Made by a program: the position numbers and the translations under genes. Below, piece by piece: positions 53,103 to 61,688 of a stretch of 64,000 nucleotides of DNA. A model generated the notes under the pieces. That model was not told the DNA's origin. It saw nothing but the letters and a program-made list of their open reading frames with translations, and did not search any database. Source of the stretch: an uncultured Actinomycetes bacterium (GTDB taxonomy: Bacteria; Actinomycetota; Acidimicrobiia; Acidimicrobiales; RAAP-2); contig CAIQGE010000022.1 of the NCBI GenBank assembly GCA_903871335.1, positions 36,719-100,718 on the forward strand, read 5' to 3'. Positions within the stretch are counted from its first letter, which is position 1, and each line of letters begins with the position of its first letter.

Positions 53103-54233
53103 GTGACCACACTTCCCGTTAACGGTGTCGAGCGCGACGACGAGGACGTGGTCGTTCCGGCGGGCCGCTTCCGTCTCTACCTAGGTTCCGTGGCGGGCGT
53201 CGGGAAGACCTGCGCGATGCTCGACGAGGGATATCGGCGTTTTCTCCGTGGCACCGATGTCGTGGTGGGACTGGTCGAGACGCACGGTCGACCCAAGACC
53301 ATGGAGATGTTGCACGACCTCGAGGTCATTCCCCGCAGAACCGCCGAACATCGCGGATCGCACTTTGAAGAAATGGATCTCGACGGCATCCTGTCGCGGC
53401 GTCCCGCCGTTGTCTTAATCGATGAATTAGCCCACACCAACGTGCCCTACGCGTCGCGTCACGACAAACGCTGGGAGGACGTACTCGAGATCCTGGACGC
53501 CGGAATTGCCGTGATCTCGACGCTGAATGTGCAGCATATTGAATCCATCGCGGACGCCGTCGAAGCAATCACTGGCGTCAAGGTGCGCGAACGAGTTCCC
53601 GACTGGGTCGTTCGTCGTGCGGACCAGATCGAGTTGATTGACTCCTCGCCCGAGCAATTACGGCGTCGCATGCTGCACGGCAACATCTACCCGCCCGCGA
53701 AAGTTCATGACGCCCTCAATGGTTTTTTCCAGACCAGCAATCTTGCGGCGCTGCGTGAGCTGGCCCTGCGATTCGTCGCGGACGACACGGAAGAATCACT
53801 GCTCGAATACTTGCGCGATCGCCCCACCGAACACGTGTGGGAAACAACCGAACGAGTCATCGTGCTCGTCACGGGCACCGATGGCGACGACGCCGTCTTG
53901 CACCGCGCCGCTCGCATGGCCGCGCGAATGAAAACAACTCTCGAAGTTATCCTCGGAGCGTCGAGCGAAGTAACGACGGCGCAGGATCGTCGCTTTGCCG
54001 ACTTGACCCACGTCGCACAGGACGTGGGAGCACACGTCACGACATTGGTGGCCGACGACTTGGTGACGTCCCTCGTCGAACACGCCCGCCACGCTCACGC
54101 CACTCAACTCGTCATCGCGGCGCCACCACGCGCGCTCTTCGGCGGTCTGAAACGAAGTTCGCCACTCGTTCGACTACTTCCACTCGCCGCCGACGCGGGC
54201 ATTGACGTCCACCTCATCGCGACGTCGAGATGA
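53103..54233 (+). CDS. KdpD N-terminal sensor domain plus Usp domain as a separate protein
   Basis: A 376-residue soluble protein equal to the N-terminal half of KdpD. It has the Walker A GSVAGVGKT (28-36), the Walker B region LIDELAHTNVPYASRHDKRW, the block LNVQHIESIADAV, VRERVPDWVV and GNIYPPAKVHDALNGFF (KdpD domain, about 20-230), then a universal stress protein fold (about 245-376). There is no kinase or membrane part. It is divergent from the kinase with a 71-base shared promoter region, and GAGGAG precedes the GTG. It probably works with the kinase in trans. Short N-terminal-only KdpD proteins are known in Anabaena and Deinococcus. Confidence 0.92.
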   Translation: MTTLPVNGVERDDEDVVVPAGRFRLYLGSVAGVGKTCAMLDEGYRRFLRGTDVVVGLVETHGRPKTMEMLHDLEVIPRRTAEHRGSHFEEMDLDGILSRRPAVVLIDELAHTNVPYASRHDKRWEDVLEILDAGIAVISTLNVQHIESIADAVEAITGVKVRERVPDWVVRRADQIELIDSSPEQLRRRMLHGNIYPPAKVHDALNGFFQTSNLAALRELALRFVADDTEESLLEYLRDRPTEHVWETTERVIVLVTGTDGDDAVLHRAARMAARMKTTLEVILGASSEVTTAQDRRFADLTHVAQDVGAHVTTLVADDLVTSLVEHARHAHATQLVIAAPPRALFGGLKRSSPLVRLLPLAADAGIDVHLIATSR

Positions 54234-54236
54234 GGA

Positions 54237-55913
54237 CTAGCGCACGAGTGGTTTGTACTTGATGCGGTGGGGCTGATCCGCGTCGGTCCCCAGTCTCTTG
54301 TGTCGGTCGACCTCGTAATCGGAGAAGTTGCCCTCGAACCATCGCACTTCTGAGTCACCCTCGAAGGCAATCACGTGCGTGGCAATACGGTCCAGGAACC
54401 AGCGATCGTGACTGATCACCACGACGCACCCGGGAAACTCAAGAAGTCCGTCTTCGAGTGCTCGCAGCGTATCGACATCGAGGTCGTTCGTTGGTTCGTC
54501 GAGCAGGAGCACGTTGCCCCCCGTACGCAGAACCTTGGCGAGCTGCACGCGGTTGCGCTCACCACCCGACAAGTCGCCAACACGCTTTTGTTGGTCGCTC
54601 CCCTTAAAGCCGAAGCTCGCCACGTACGCTCGACTGTGGAGTTCGCGGTGACCCACCACAATGCGGTCGGTGCCTCCACTGATCTCGTCGTACACGGTCG
54701 CGTCCGCGTCCAGATTGTCGCGCGATTGATCCACGTAGGCGAACTGCACTGTCGGACCGACGTCCAATGTGCCGACATCGGGAGACTCCTGCCCCACGAG
54801 CATCTTGAAGAGAGTTGTCTTGCCCGCGCCGTTCGGCCCGATCACGCCGACGATGCCACCGGGCGGAAGGAGGAACGACAGATTGTCGATCAAGAGTCGG
54901 TCACCGAATCCCTTACCCAAGCCGTCCGCGGTCACCACGAGGTCACCGAGGCGCGGTCCGGGGGGAATAGAGATTTCGAGTCGATCAGCCCGCCGATCAG
55001 CCGCTTCAGATTCTGCGACGAGATCATTGAAGGAATTCAGACGAGCCTTGCCCTTCGACTGGCGGGCACGTGGCGACATCCGGATCCATTCGAGTTCGCG
55101 CTCCAACGCGGCCTGTCGCACGCGGTCGGCCTTTTCCTCTTGGGCCAGACGTGCTTGCTTTTGTTCGAGCCACGAGGAGTAATTCCCCTCCCAGGGAATT
55201 CCCGCACCCCGGTCCAACTCAAGAATCCAACTGGCGACGTTGTCCAAGAAGTAGCGGTCGTGGGTAATGGCGACGACTGTTCCCGCGTAGTCCTTCAGCG
55301 TTCGTTCCAACCACGCCACCGATTCAGCGTCGAGGTGGTTCGTCGGCTCGTCCAGCAGGAGAAGGTCAGGCTTTGAGAGCAGGAGTCGACATAACGCCAC
55401 TCGACGACGCTCTCCTCCTGACAATGTCGTGACGTCCGCGTCGGGCGGAGGTAGTCGTAGCGCGTCCATCGCGATGTCGAGAGTTCGCTCCAATTCCCAC
55501 GCACCGAGAGCGTCAATGCGCGTCTGCAGATCGCCCTGTTCCGCGAGGAGCGCGTCAAAGTCAGCGTCCGGATCGGCGAATGCCGCGCAGACTTCGTTGT
55601 ACCGATGAACGAGGTCTCGCTGTTCGGCGACACCGTCGGAGACATTCCCGACGACGTCCTTGGTCGCATCGAGTTCTGGCTCCTGCGGCAAATAGCCCAC
55701 CGTGAATCCCGGGGTCAGTCGTGCCTCTCCGGTGTAGCCGTCGTCAAGTCCGGCCATGATGCGCAGGAGTGATGATTTGCCTGAACCGTTCGAGCCAATG
55801 ACCCCAATATGCGCACCGGGGTAGAAAGAAAGATTGATTCCCTTGAGGACTTCACGATCGGGTGGGTAGAACCGACGAAGATCGCGCATGGTGAAGATGA
55901 ACTGAGCTGCCAC
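54237..55913 (-). CDS. ettA: Energy-dependent translational throttle protein EttA (ABC-F)
   Basis: A ribosome-binding ABC-F ATPase of 558 residues, the same length class as E. coli EttA. Two ABC domains are seen: Walker A GSNGSGKSS and GPNGAGKTT, signatures LSGGERRR and LSGGERNR, Walker B LLLDEPTNHLD and LLLDEPTNDLD, with the arm insertion in domain 1 and a charged inter-domain linker (REL..IRMSPRARQSKGKAR). It gates the first peptide bond according to energy state. It is convergent with the KdpD N-terminal gene, three bases apart, and follows the exopolysaccharide locus on the same strand after 40 bases. Confidence 0.96.
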   Translation of the reverse strand: MAAQFIFTMRDLRRFYPPDREVLKGINLSFYPGAHIGVIGSNGSGKSSLLRIMAGLDDGYTGEARLTPGFTVGYLPQEPELDATKDVVGNVSDGVAEQRDLVHRYNEVCAAFADPDADFDALLAEQGDLQTRIDALGAWELERTLDIAMDALRLPPPDADVTTLSGGERRRVALCRLLLSKPDLLLLDEPTNHLDAESVAWLERTLKDYAGTVVAITHDRYFLDNVASWILELDRGAGIPWEGNYSSWLEQKQARLAQEEKADRVRQAALERELEWIRMSPRARQSKGKARLNSFNDLVAESEAADRRADRLEISIPPGPRLGDLVVTADGLGKGFGDRLLIDNLSFLLPPGGIVGVIGPNGAGKTTLFKMLVGQESPDVGTLDVGPTVQFAYVDQSRDNLDADATVYDEISGGTDRIVVGHRELHSRAYVASFGFKGSDQQKRVGDLSGGERNRVQLAKVLRTGGNVLLLDEPTNDLDVDTLRALEDGLLEFPGCVVVISHDRWFLDRIATHVIAFEGDSEVRWFEGNFSDYEVDRHKRLGTDADQPHRIKYKPLVR

Positions 55914-55953
55914 GGTGAACAGTGTGGCACGGTCACGTCGTGCACTCGAACGT

Positions 55954-57165
55954 TCAGTGGGGCACCGTGCAGAGATTGACGCCTTTGGCTGCCACTACCT
56001 GCGCGGCGGCGGCCGTCAGCGTCGCACGCGACAGGTGGCCACTGGTCACGGCCGCCACTAAGGACGCGCTAATGGCGGAGGCCTCCTGCACGGCCGTGCC
56101 GGTGTGAGGGAATCCAAACAGGACACTGTCAGCACCCGCTTCTACGGCGGCTGTCGCCGCAGCGGTCACGGAGAGATGCGCCGCACTCACCGCCCCCGCG
56201 GACAAGGAGTCGGTCATGATCAGGCCCTTGAATCCCAGTTGTTGACGCACGATCCCCTGGAGGACAGCGGGTGACACGCCGGCCGGCAGAGAGGTCACAC
56301 CAGGGATCGACGCGTTGCCGATCATCATCGCCGGAGCGCCCGCCGCCATCGCCGCCACGAAAGGGCTGAGTGACGTCTTTTGCACGGTGGTCCACGACGC
56401 GGTCGCGGCGGGACCCTCGTCGGTATTCGGCGACGTTCCCCCGAGTCCGGGAAAGTGTTTGATCACGGGCACGACGTGCGCCGCCAGGAGACCTTTCATG
56501 AACGCGACGCCCGCCGACGTGACGATCTTGGTGTTACCGCCAAATGATCGGTATCCGTCCGGGTTGGACGCTGATGGCGGCGCGTTCGTGCCGTCAATAT
56601 CGAGCACCGGAGCCAAGTCCATGGTGATGCCGAGGCGGCGCATGGCGAGTCCGGCCTGAGTAGCGGCCGCCGTGATGCTGGCGGTCGACATGGTTGAGCC
56701 CATGGTGCGCGCCCACGGGAGCGGTGACAGGAGATTGGCCAGTCGCCACACGCCGCCCCCCTCGTTATCCGTCATGATCAAAAGGCCGCGATGACCGTAT
56801 GACTGTGACTGCAACGTCGAGATGACGGTCGCGATATTGGTGGGCCCGGTGGCGCCGAAGAGAATGATCCCGCCGTAGCCGCCGAGAGCAATCGGGGTCG
56901 CAGTGGCGATGGACGTGGCGTTCACCGGAACGACAATGGTCTGATTCGCCAAGCTCGTCAACGACCACGTCGCGAGAACCGACGCATTGCTGCAGACCGT
57001 CGTGGTCGTCACGCCGCTCGTCGCTTCCGCAGAGGGCGTTGCCGACCTGGCCAGCGGGAGGGCGACCAGGAGTGCGCTCACGATCAGAAGTATCGCCAGT
57101 CGTCGTAGAACACTCGCCGTAACTCTCGCGTCTCGAGGGACGGAAGTGCGCGTTTTAGAAGACAT
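55954..57165 (-). CDS. Exported glycoside hydrolase family 3 protein (NagZ-like)
   Basis: A 403-residue GH3 N-terminal-domain protein with an N-terminal signal or anchor (about 20-45). Hallmarks are the DNEGGGVWRL strand, DLAPVLDIDG, VIKHFPGLGG and the nucleophile Asp in LIMTDSLSAGAV. The NagZ acid/base His of KHFPGHG-x-DSH is not evident: the loop reads GLGGTSPNTDEG, a form also seen in other actinobacterial members. It overlaps the membrane glycosyltransferase gene by 11 bases and closes the exopolysaccharide locus, so it may trim the polymer or peptidoglycan. Substrate unknown. Confidence 0.85.
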   Translation of the reverse strand: MSSKTRTSVPRDARVTASVLRRLAILLIVSALLVALPLARSATPSAEATSGVTTTTVCSNASVLATWSLTSLANQTIVVPVNATSIATATPIALGGYGGIILFGATGPTNIATVISTLQSQSYGHRGLLIMTDNEGGGVWRLANLLSPLPWARTMGSTMSTASITAAATQAGLAMRRLGITMDLAPVLDIDGTNAPPSASNPDGYRSFGGNTKIVTSAGVAFMKGLLAAHVVPVIKHFPGLGGTSPNTDEGPAATASWTTVQKTSLSPFVAAMAAGAPAMMIGNASIPGVTSLPAGVSPAVLQGIVRQQLGFKGLIMTDSLSAGAVSAAHLSVTAAATAAVEAGADSVLFGFPHTGTAVQEASAISASLVAAVTSGHLSRATLTAAAAQVVAAKGVNLCTVPH

Positions 57166-58843
57166 TCGGTGGCAATGGTGCGGTGCAGTGCGTACTCTTC
57201 ACCGCGCTCGAAGGTGAAATCGGTCCGTCAATCTTGTAGACACGCCAATACGACGGACGCCCCAATCCGGTGGCTTGGAACACGAGTTGCGTATTGGGCA
57301 CGCACCCATCAAACATCGTCGGGTAGTACTCGTTAATCGGATAGATCGCCCCCGTGTTGGTGGGCACCGTAATGACGTAGCGAATGCCGTGTTGGTACGG
57401 ATTGTCAATAATCGTGAAGTAGTTCCGGTCCGGCGACGTCGCGAAGCGGCGCGGGTAGCGCGAACCGACGATCACGCGACCACCGTACGTGGCGTCGGTC
57501 AAGATGGAGTCATCGGGCAAGTTCTGCGCGTCCAACCACTGCGCGACGGCAGTGGGAGCTTCGAGTTGCACGTCGGACAACGTGGCACCTTCTTGCCCGA
57601 CCATGAGTTGGTGGTAGGGGTACTCCTGGAGCGCCATATCCGGGATACCAATGGTCCAGAAAGCTGTCCCCATTGTCACAACCACGGACACGCACGCCAC
57701 GAACGAGCCCGCGTGTCCGTTGACGGCGAGTTCCGCACCCACCACCACCACCAGCGGAATGGCCAGGATGAGGTAGCGCAGGAAGTCGAACTGCAAACCA
57801 CTCGTCAATCCGTAGAGGTCGAAGAGGAGAGGCAGTCCAACGATCGCGATCGCGCCCATGCGCACGGACCAACGACGGAAATATATAGCGACGAGCAAGA
57901 AGAAGATCTCGACCACGAGAAAGGGGGCCAAATGCATCAGTCGATTCGAAACGGTTTCAACCTGAACTGACGCGATGATGGGCGATCCCGCGATCTTCAC
58001 GAGTGACGAGTTTCCGTAGACGCTCGAAAACTGCGCCAACGGAGTTCCGGTCAGGCTCCACGAAAACAGGATGAAGGTGCCGAAGAACAAGATCGTCGGC
58101 ATGAAGACGATCAAGAGGTGAGCGAAGATCGTCTGACGTCGAGCTGGCAACGGACGATCAATGGTCGCGCGCCAACGAATAATCGAGACAACGCCGGCCA
58201 TGGCGATCGTCGCCACAATGGATTCGTACCGGTCCCACGAGGCCAGGCCGACGAGAATGGCGGCGATGCCGAGGTCCATCGTGCGACCCCTGATTTCCCA
58301 GCGCGAAAAATAGCGAAGGGACGCGATCAACAACGCAATGTACGGAATCTCACTCATCCCGTTGGTGCTGTAAATGAGAATCAGCGGGTTGAAAGCGAAC
58401 CCGAGCGTCAAGACGGTGGACGTCATGCGAGAGACGCCCCGCTCGAGGAGGAAGTGGTACAGCATGTACACACCCATCGCCCCGAACGCGGCCGTGACGA
58501 TGGAACCGGCGATCACCTCGGTGACGAGCGGGCGCCAAATGTGCCCGAACCACAACAGAGGGATTTCCGGTACCACGGGGATGGGTCCCCACACGAAACC
58601 AATCGCCGCCAAGTGCGGTTGGAACCCCTGAGCGATCGTCCAGGCGCTCGCAACGCGCGACAGAGCGTCACCCATGAGCACGTGACGATTGGCGAAGAAC
58701 AAGGCACAGCTGACGTACGCGGCGAAAATGTACGTCGGCCAGATAAAGAACAACGCGCGTCGCACCATCTCGAGCGCACCCAGGATGCTGTCAGCAACGT
58801 CCCAGAGACTCGCGTCCCGACGAGGTGTCGTGAGCGTGGTCAC
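57155..58843 (-). CDS. Polytopic membrane glycosyltransferase-like protein (GT-C type)
   Basis: A 562-residue protein with about eleven membrane helices and a C-terminal extracytoplasmic domain of about 150 residues. The first loop holds LMGDALSRVASAW, with an Asp where GT-C enzymes keep theirs, followed by PHLAAIGFVWGP. The GTG at 58843 overlaps the GT2 stop by four bases and is therefore preferred to a start at 58972. It is the fourth gene of the exopolysaccharide locus, probably modifying or extending the polymer outside the membrane. The assignment as a GT-C enzyme is from topology and loop pattern. Confidence 0.75.
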   Translation of the reverse strand: MTTLTTPRRDASLWDVADSILGALEMVRRALFFIWPTYIFAAYVSCALFFANRHVLMGDALSRVASAWTIAQGFQPHLAAIGFVWGPIPVVPEIPLLWFGHIWRPLVTEVIAGSIVTAAFGAMGVYMLYHFLLERGVSRMTSTVLTLGFAFNPLILIYSTNGMSEIPYIALLIASLRYFSRWEIRGRTMDLGIAAILVGLASWDRYESIVATIAMAGVVSIIRWRATIDRPLPARRQTIFAHLLIVFMPTILFFGTFILFSWSLTGTPLAQFSSVYGNSSLVKIAGSPIIASVQVETVSNRLMHLAPFLVVEIFFLLVAIYFRRWSVRMGAIAIVGLPLLFDLYGLTSGLQFDFLRYLILAIPLVVVVGAELAVNGHAGSFVACVSVVVTMGTAFWTIGIPDMALQEYPYHQLMVGQEGATLSDVQLEAPTAVAQWLDAQNLPDDSILTDATYGGRVIVGSRYPRRFATSPDRNYFTIIDNPYQHGIRYVITVPTNTGAIYPINEYYPTMFDGCVPNTQLVFQATGLGRPSYWRVYKIDGPISPSSAVKSTHCTAPLPPNVF

Positions 58844-60315
58844 TCGCCCGCCTCCGTGAGGCCGTGTTGCGTCTTTTCCCAATACGAGGGCTTGACGATC
58901 AGTTGATAGACCGCCTTCGTGGCCGCCACCGCCATAAGGAACCAGTACAGGGGGAAGAGCAGGCACGCCCACACCAGGTGTTCCTTGCGCATCTTGATCA
59001 TCGCGAGAATGCTCGAGAAGATCACGAGGGCGTTACCGAAGAAGAACATGGCGGTGCCCATGTAGACCACCCACGGGGGAAAGACTCCGGACAGGAAGCT
59101 GGGCAGTCCCACGAGGAAGAAGACAGTGATCAGGCCGGCGAACAAGTTCACCGCCGCGAGTGCTGGGGTCAGACCGATAACCGTGGTCATACCGAGCACG
59201 CCGCGAAAACCCACGTGTTGAAAGGATTGTCGAGGACGTCGCATGTGAACCAGCCACGTCTGCAAGTAGCCCTTGTACCAACGCGACCGTTGCCGAATCC
59301 AGTTCACGGTGTCCGAGTTCGCCTCTTCCATCGTGACCGAGTCGAGCACGAGCGTGCGATAGCCGTTCTGCGCCAACCGCAGACCGAGGTCAGCGTCCTC
59401 GGTCACGTTGTAGGGATCCCAGCCACCAAGCTCAATCAATCGATCGGTTCGCATGTGGTTCGACGTTCCACCCAACGGAATCGGCATGTTCAGCGCCTGA
59501 AGTCCCGGCAAGATGCAACCGAACCAAGTGGCGTACTCAATACTGAAGAATCTCGTCAGCAGATTTTGTCGGTCGTTGAAGTAGTCGAGCCGCGCTTGTA
59601 GACAGACGACGTTGTCGGGCGAATTCTCGAACATGGCCACGGCGTAGCGAAGTTGGTATCGCTGGGGGATGTCCTCGGCGTCGTAAATCGTCACGTACTT
59701 TCCCCGGGCAAAGTGCAACCCGTAATTGCACGCCTTCGGCTTGGTGCGAGGTTCCGACGGGGGCACGAGCAACACACGCACACTCGCGGGCAATTCGACT
59801 TCCAAGAGTGCGTCCAACGTCCGGTGGTCGTCTTCTTCGAGCAGCAGCAAAAGTTCGAGTCGGTCGTGAGGGTAGTCAATCTCGTCCACGGCTCGAACCA
59901 GGTTGCGGATCACTTCTGGTTCGTCGTACGCCGGCATCAAGATCGTGTACATCGGAAGGTCGTCATCAGCCACGAGGTGTAAGAGGTCTTGCTTGGGTGG
60001 GTCCGACAAAATGCCCGTGAACGTGATGCGCATGCGGCCGTACACCGTCAAGCTGTAGAGCACGACGAGGAACGCCGAGAGAATCGAGCCCGTGATCACC
60101 GGATCAAGGATGAACCCCACCGTTAAAACGACGACGACCGTGATCCAAAAACGTCGCTGCCACGGGTAGAAGGCCACTTTCGCCATGACGTCGTCATTGA
60201 TGCCTTCCAAGCCGTTCCGCGCGGCCTCTTCTGCCGCAATACGGACGTCTTGGGGCGGCTGCGGGAAGCGCTCCGAAATTCGCTGGTAGTACTCGAGGGC
60301 TGCCGCGTCGCTCAT
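58840..60315 (-). CDS. Processive family 2 glycosyltransferase, cellulose-synthase (BcsA)-like
   Basis: A 491-residue membrane GT2. Two helices (about 55-95) precede the catalytic domain, which has ILMPAYDEPEVI, LLLEEDDH, the metal motif TIYDAEDIP, the base motif TEDADLGLRL and QRSRWYKGYLQTW, the (Q)xxRW product site of processive synthases. Four C-terminal helices follow. No PilZ domain is present, so cyclic di-GMP control as in BcsA is not expected from this protein. It overlaps both neighbours by four bases. Together with the BcsB-like protein it probably makes and exports a beta-linked polymer; its identity is unknown. Confidence 0.9.
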   Translation of the reverse strand: MSDAAALEYYQRISERFPQPPQDVRIAAEEAARNGLEGINDDVMAKVAFYPWQRRFWITVVVVLTVGFILDPVITGSILSAFLVVLYSLTVYGRMRITFTGILSDPPKQDLLHLVADDDLPMYTILMPAYDEPEVIRNLVRAVDEIDYPHDRLELLLLLEEDDHRTLDALLEVELPASVRVLLVPPSEPRTKPKACNYGLHFARGKYVTIYDAEDIPQRYQLRYAVAMFENSPDNVVCLQARLDYFNDRQNLLTRFFSIEYATWFGCILPGLQALNMPIPLGGTSNHMRTDRLIELGGWDPYNVTEDADLGLRLAQNGYRTLVLDSVTMEEANSDTVNWIRQRSRWYKGYLQTWLVHMRRPRQSFQHVGFRGVLGMTTVIGLTPALAAVNLFAGLITVFFLVGLPSFLSGVFPPWVVYMGTAMFFFGNALVIFSSILAMIKMRKEHLVWACLLFPLYWFLMAVAATKAVYQLIVKPSYWEKTQHGLTEAGE

Positions 60316-61688
60316 GCGTGCACCTTGGAGTGCTTGATCAAATCAGCGTTGGTCGTGTTCGGATTCATCGCGAGGGCGGTCTGGAGCACGAGCGGAAAGG
60401 GCTCGCACAGCAAGTGGCGATTCGCCAAGATGCTGCCGAGTGTGTAGCCCGCGTCGACACCCACGTACGGCGTGACGCCGATCGGAGGAATTGATGAACC
60501 AACGGGACCGGTCGCAATAGTGACGGCGACACGTTGATACGTGTTGCGATGCTCCTGCAGCCAGGACACGAATTGCCAACGGTAGGCGTACACCTGGTCA
60601 AGGTACAGCGTGGCGGTGACCTCGCGACGACCGTTGTGAAAGGTCGAAATATTCGGACAGGCCGGTTGCGGAATGGCGAGCATGGTGCCCATGGGGTAGG
60701 TCAAGACCGTCCACTTGTTCTTCCCGGTGATCGTCGTCACGAGGTACTCAATCGTCGGCGTGGGTGACGGCAGCGACCACTGGGTCACGCTCAGTCCGAG
60801 ACTCGTGCGGTAGTGCCCTTGCACCGTTCCGTGAGGCGTGGTCAAGGCCGACACGGGTGTAAATGTCGCGGTCGGAAGGAGAAGTTCCACGCACGCCGCA
60901 CCAACGACGATCGCCATCACGGGCAACCACCGTTGACGAGTGAAGGGAACATTCGGCATCGAAATGGAATTTCGGCGAGGCGTGACTGCGCGTACCACCC
61001 ACCACGAACCCACCGCCACGATCAATCCCGCGACAACGCTGATCATCCAATCAGGTCCACCAACCACCACGGCGACGCCGGTGGCCACCACGATGACCGG
61101 CACCAAGAAGACGTAGCGGCGCCAGATGCGCACGTGCGTATAGGGACGCGCGAGCCACCACGGTGACGTTCCCAGTAGTGCGCTCACGATGGCCACGCGC
61201 ATCGCGGTGGGATGTGTTCCCGTCAACAAGATCTGCACAATGGGTGCCGTGACCACCGACGTCACAAAAATGGGTGCGCCAATCCACAGCGCGAAGCGCG
61301 TGCCTCCCAGGAGTGACGCCACACCTAACGCGCACACCATCAGACCAAAGGTGTCCGGCCGCCACAGCCAGAAGTGATCCGCGAAGCGTCCCGGCAACCA
61401 GTAGATCATCCAGACACCAACACCACAGAGCGCGAAGGCGAAGATCCAGTCCGTCTCGCTGTCACCGCCCAACGTGCCACCGGTTGACGACGGCAAACGG
61501 TGCGAGAGCAGAAGGAGTCCCAGCGTCAGGAAAGCCGCGAGTGCACCACCCGGTGCGGACATCGACGTCTTCTGATGCACGTAGATCGTCACCGTATTCC
61601 AGCCAGCGATCAGCAGCAGCAAGATGAAGACGGTTGCGCGCGCCTTCGATCGATCGAATCTGCCGAAGCTAAGAAACCGGGGGTTCAT
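60312..61688 (-). CDS. Unknown multi-spanning membrane protein of the exopolysaccharide locus
   Basis: About 458 residues: roughly eight membrane helices (about 15-275), then an extracytoplasmic domain of about 180 residues with IEYLVTTITGKNKWTVLTYP, PACPNISTFHNG and a Cys near the end. I do not recognise the family. The ATG at 61688 follows AGAGGTGA; a GTG at 61730 would add 14 residues and deepen the overlap with the BcsB-like gene. The four-base overlap with the GT2 downstream shows it is an integral part of the operon, perhaps a partner in export or a sugar-modifying enzyme. A resemblance to exosortase/EpsI architecture was considered but not supported by motifs. Confidence 0.7.
   Translation of the reverse strand: MNPRFLSFGRFDRSKARATVFILLLLIAGWNTVTIYVHQKTSMSAPGGALAAFLTLGLLLLSHRLPSSTGGTLGGDSETDWIFAFALCGVGVWMIYWLPGRFADHFWLWRPDTFGLMVCALGVASLLGGTRFALWIGAPIFVTSVVTAPIVQILLTGTHPTAMRVAIVSALLGTSPWWLARPYTHVRIWRRYVFLVPVIVVATGVAVVVGGPDWMISVVAGLIVAVGSWWVVRAVTPRRNSISMPNVPFTRQRWLPVMAIVVGAACVELLLPTATFTPVSALTTPHGTVQGHYRTSLGLSVTQWSLPSPTPTIEYLVTTITGKNKWTVLTYPMGTMLAIPQPACPNISTFHNGRREVTATLYLDQVYAYRWQFVSWLQEHRNTYQRVAVTIATGPVGSSIPPIGVTPYVGVDAGYTLGSILANRHLLCEPFPLVLQTALAMNPNTTNADLIKHSKVHA

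Noticed and set aside
54375..55376. 333-codon plus-strand frame opposite ettA
   Set aside because: Antisense to a highly conserved ABC-F gene; shows no protein family features.
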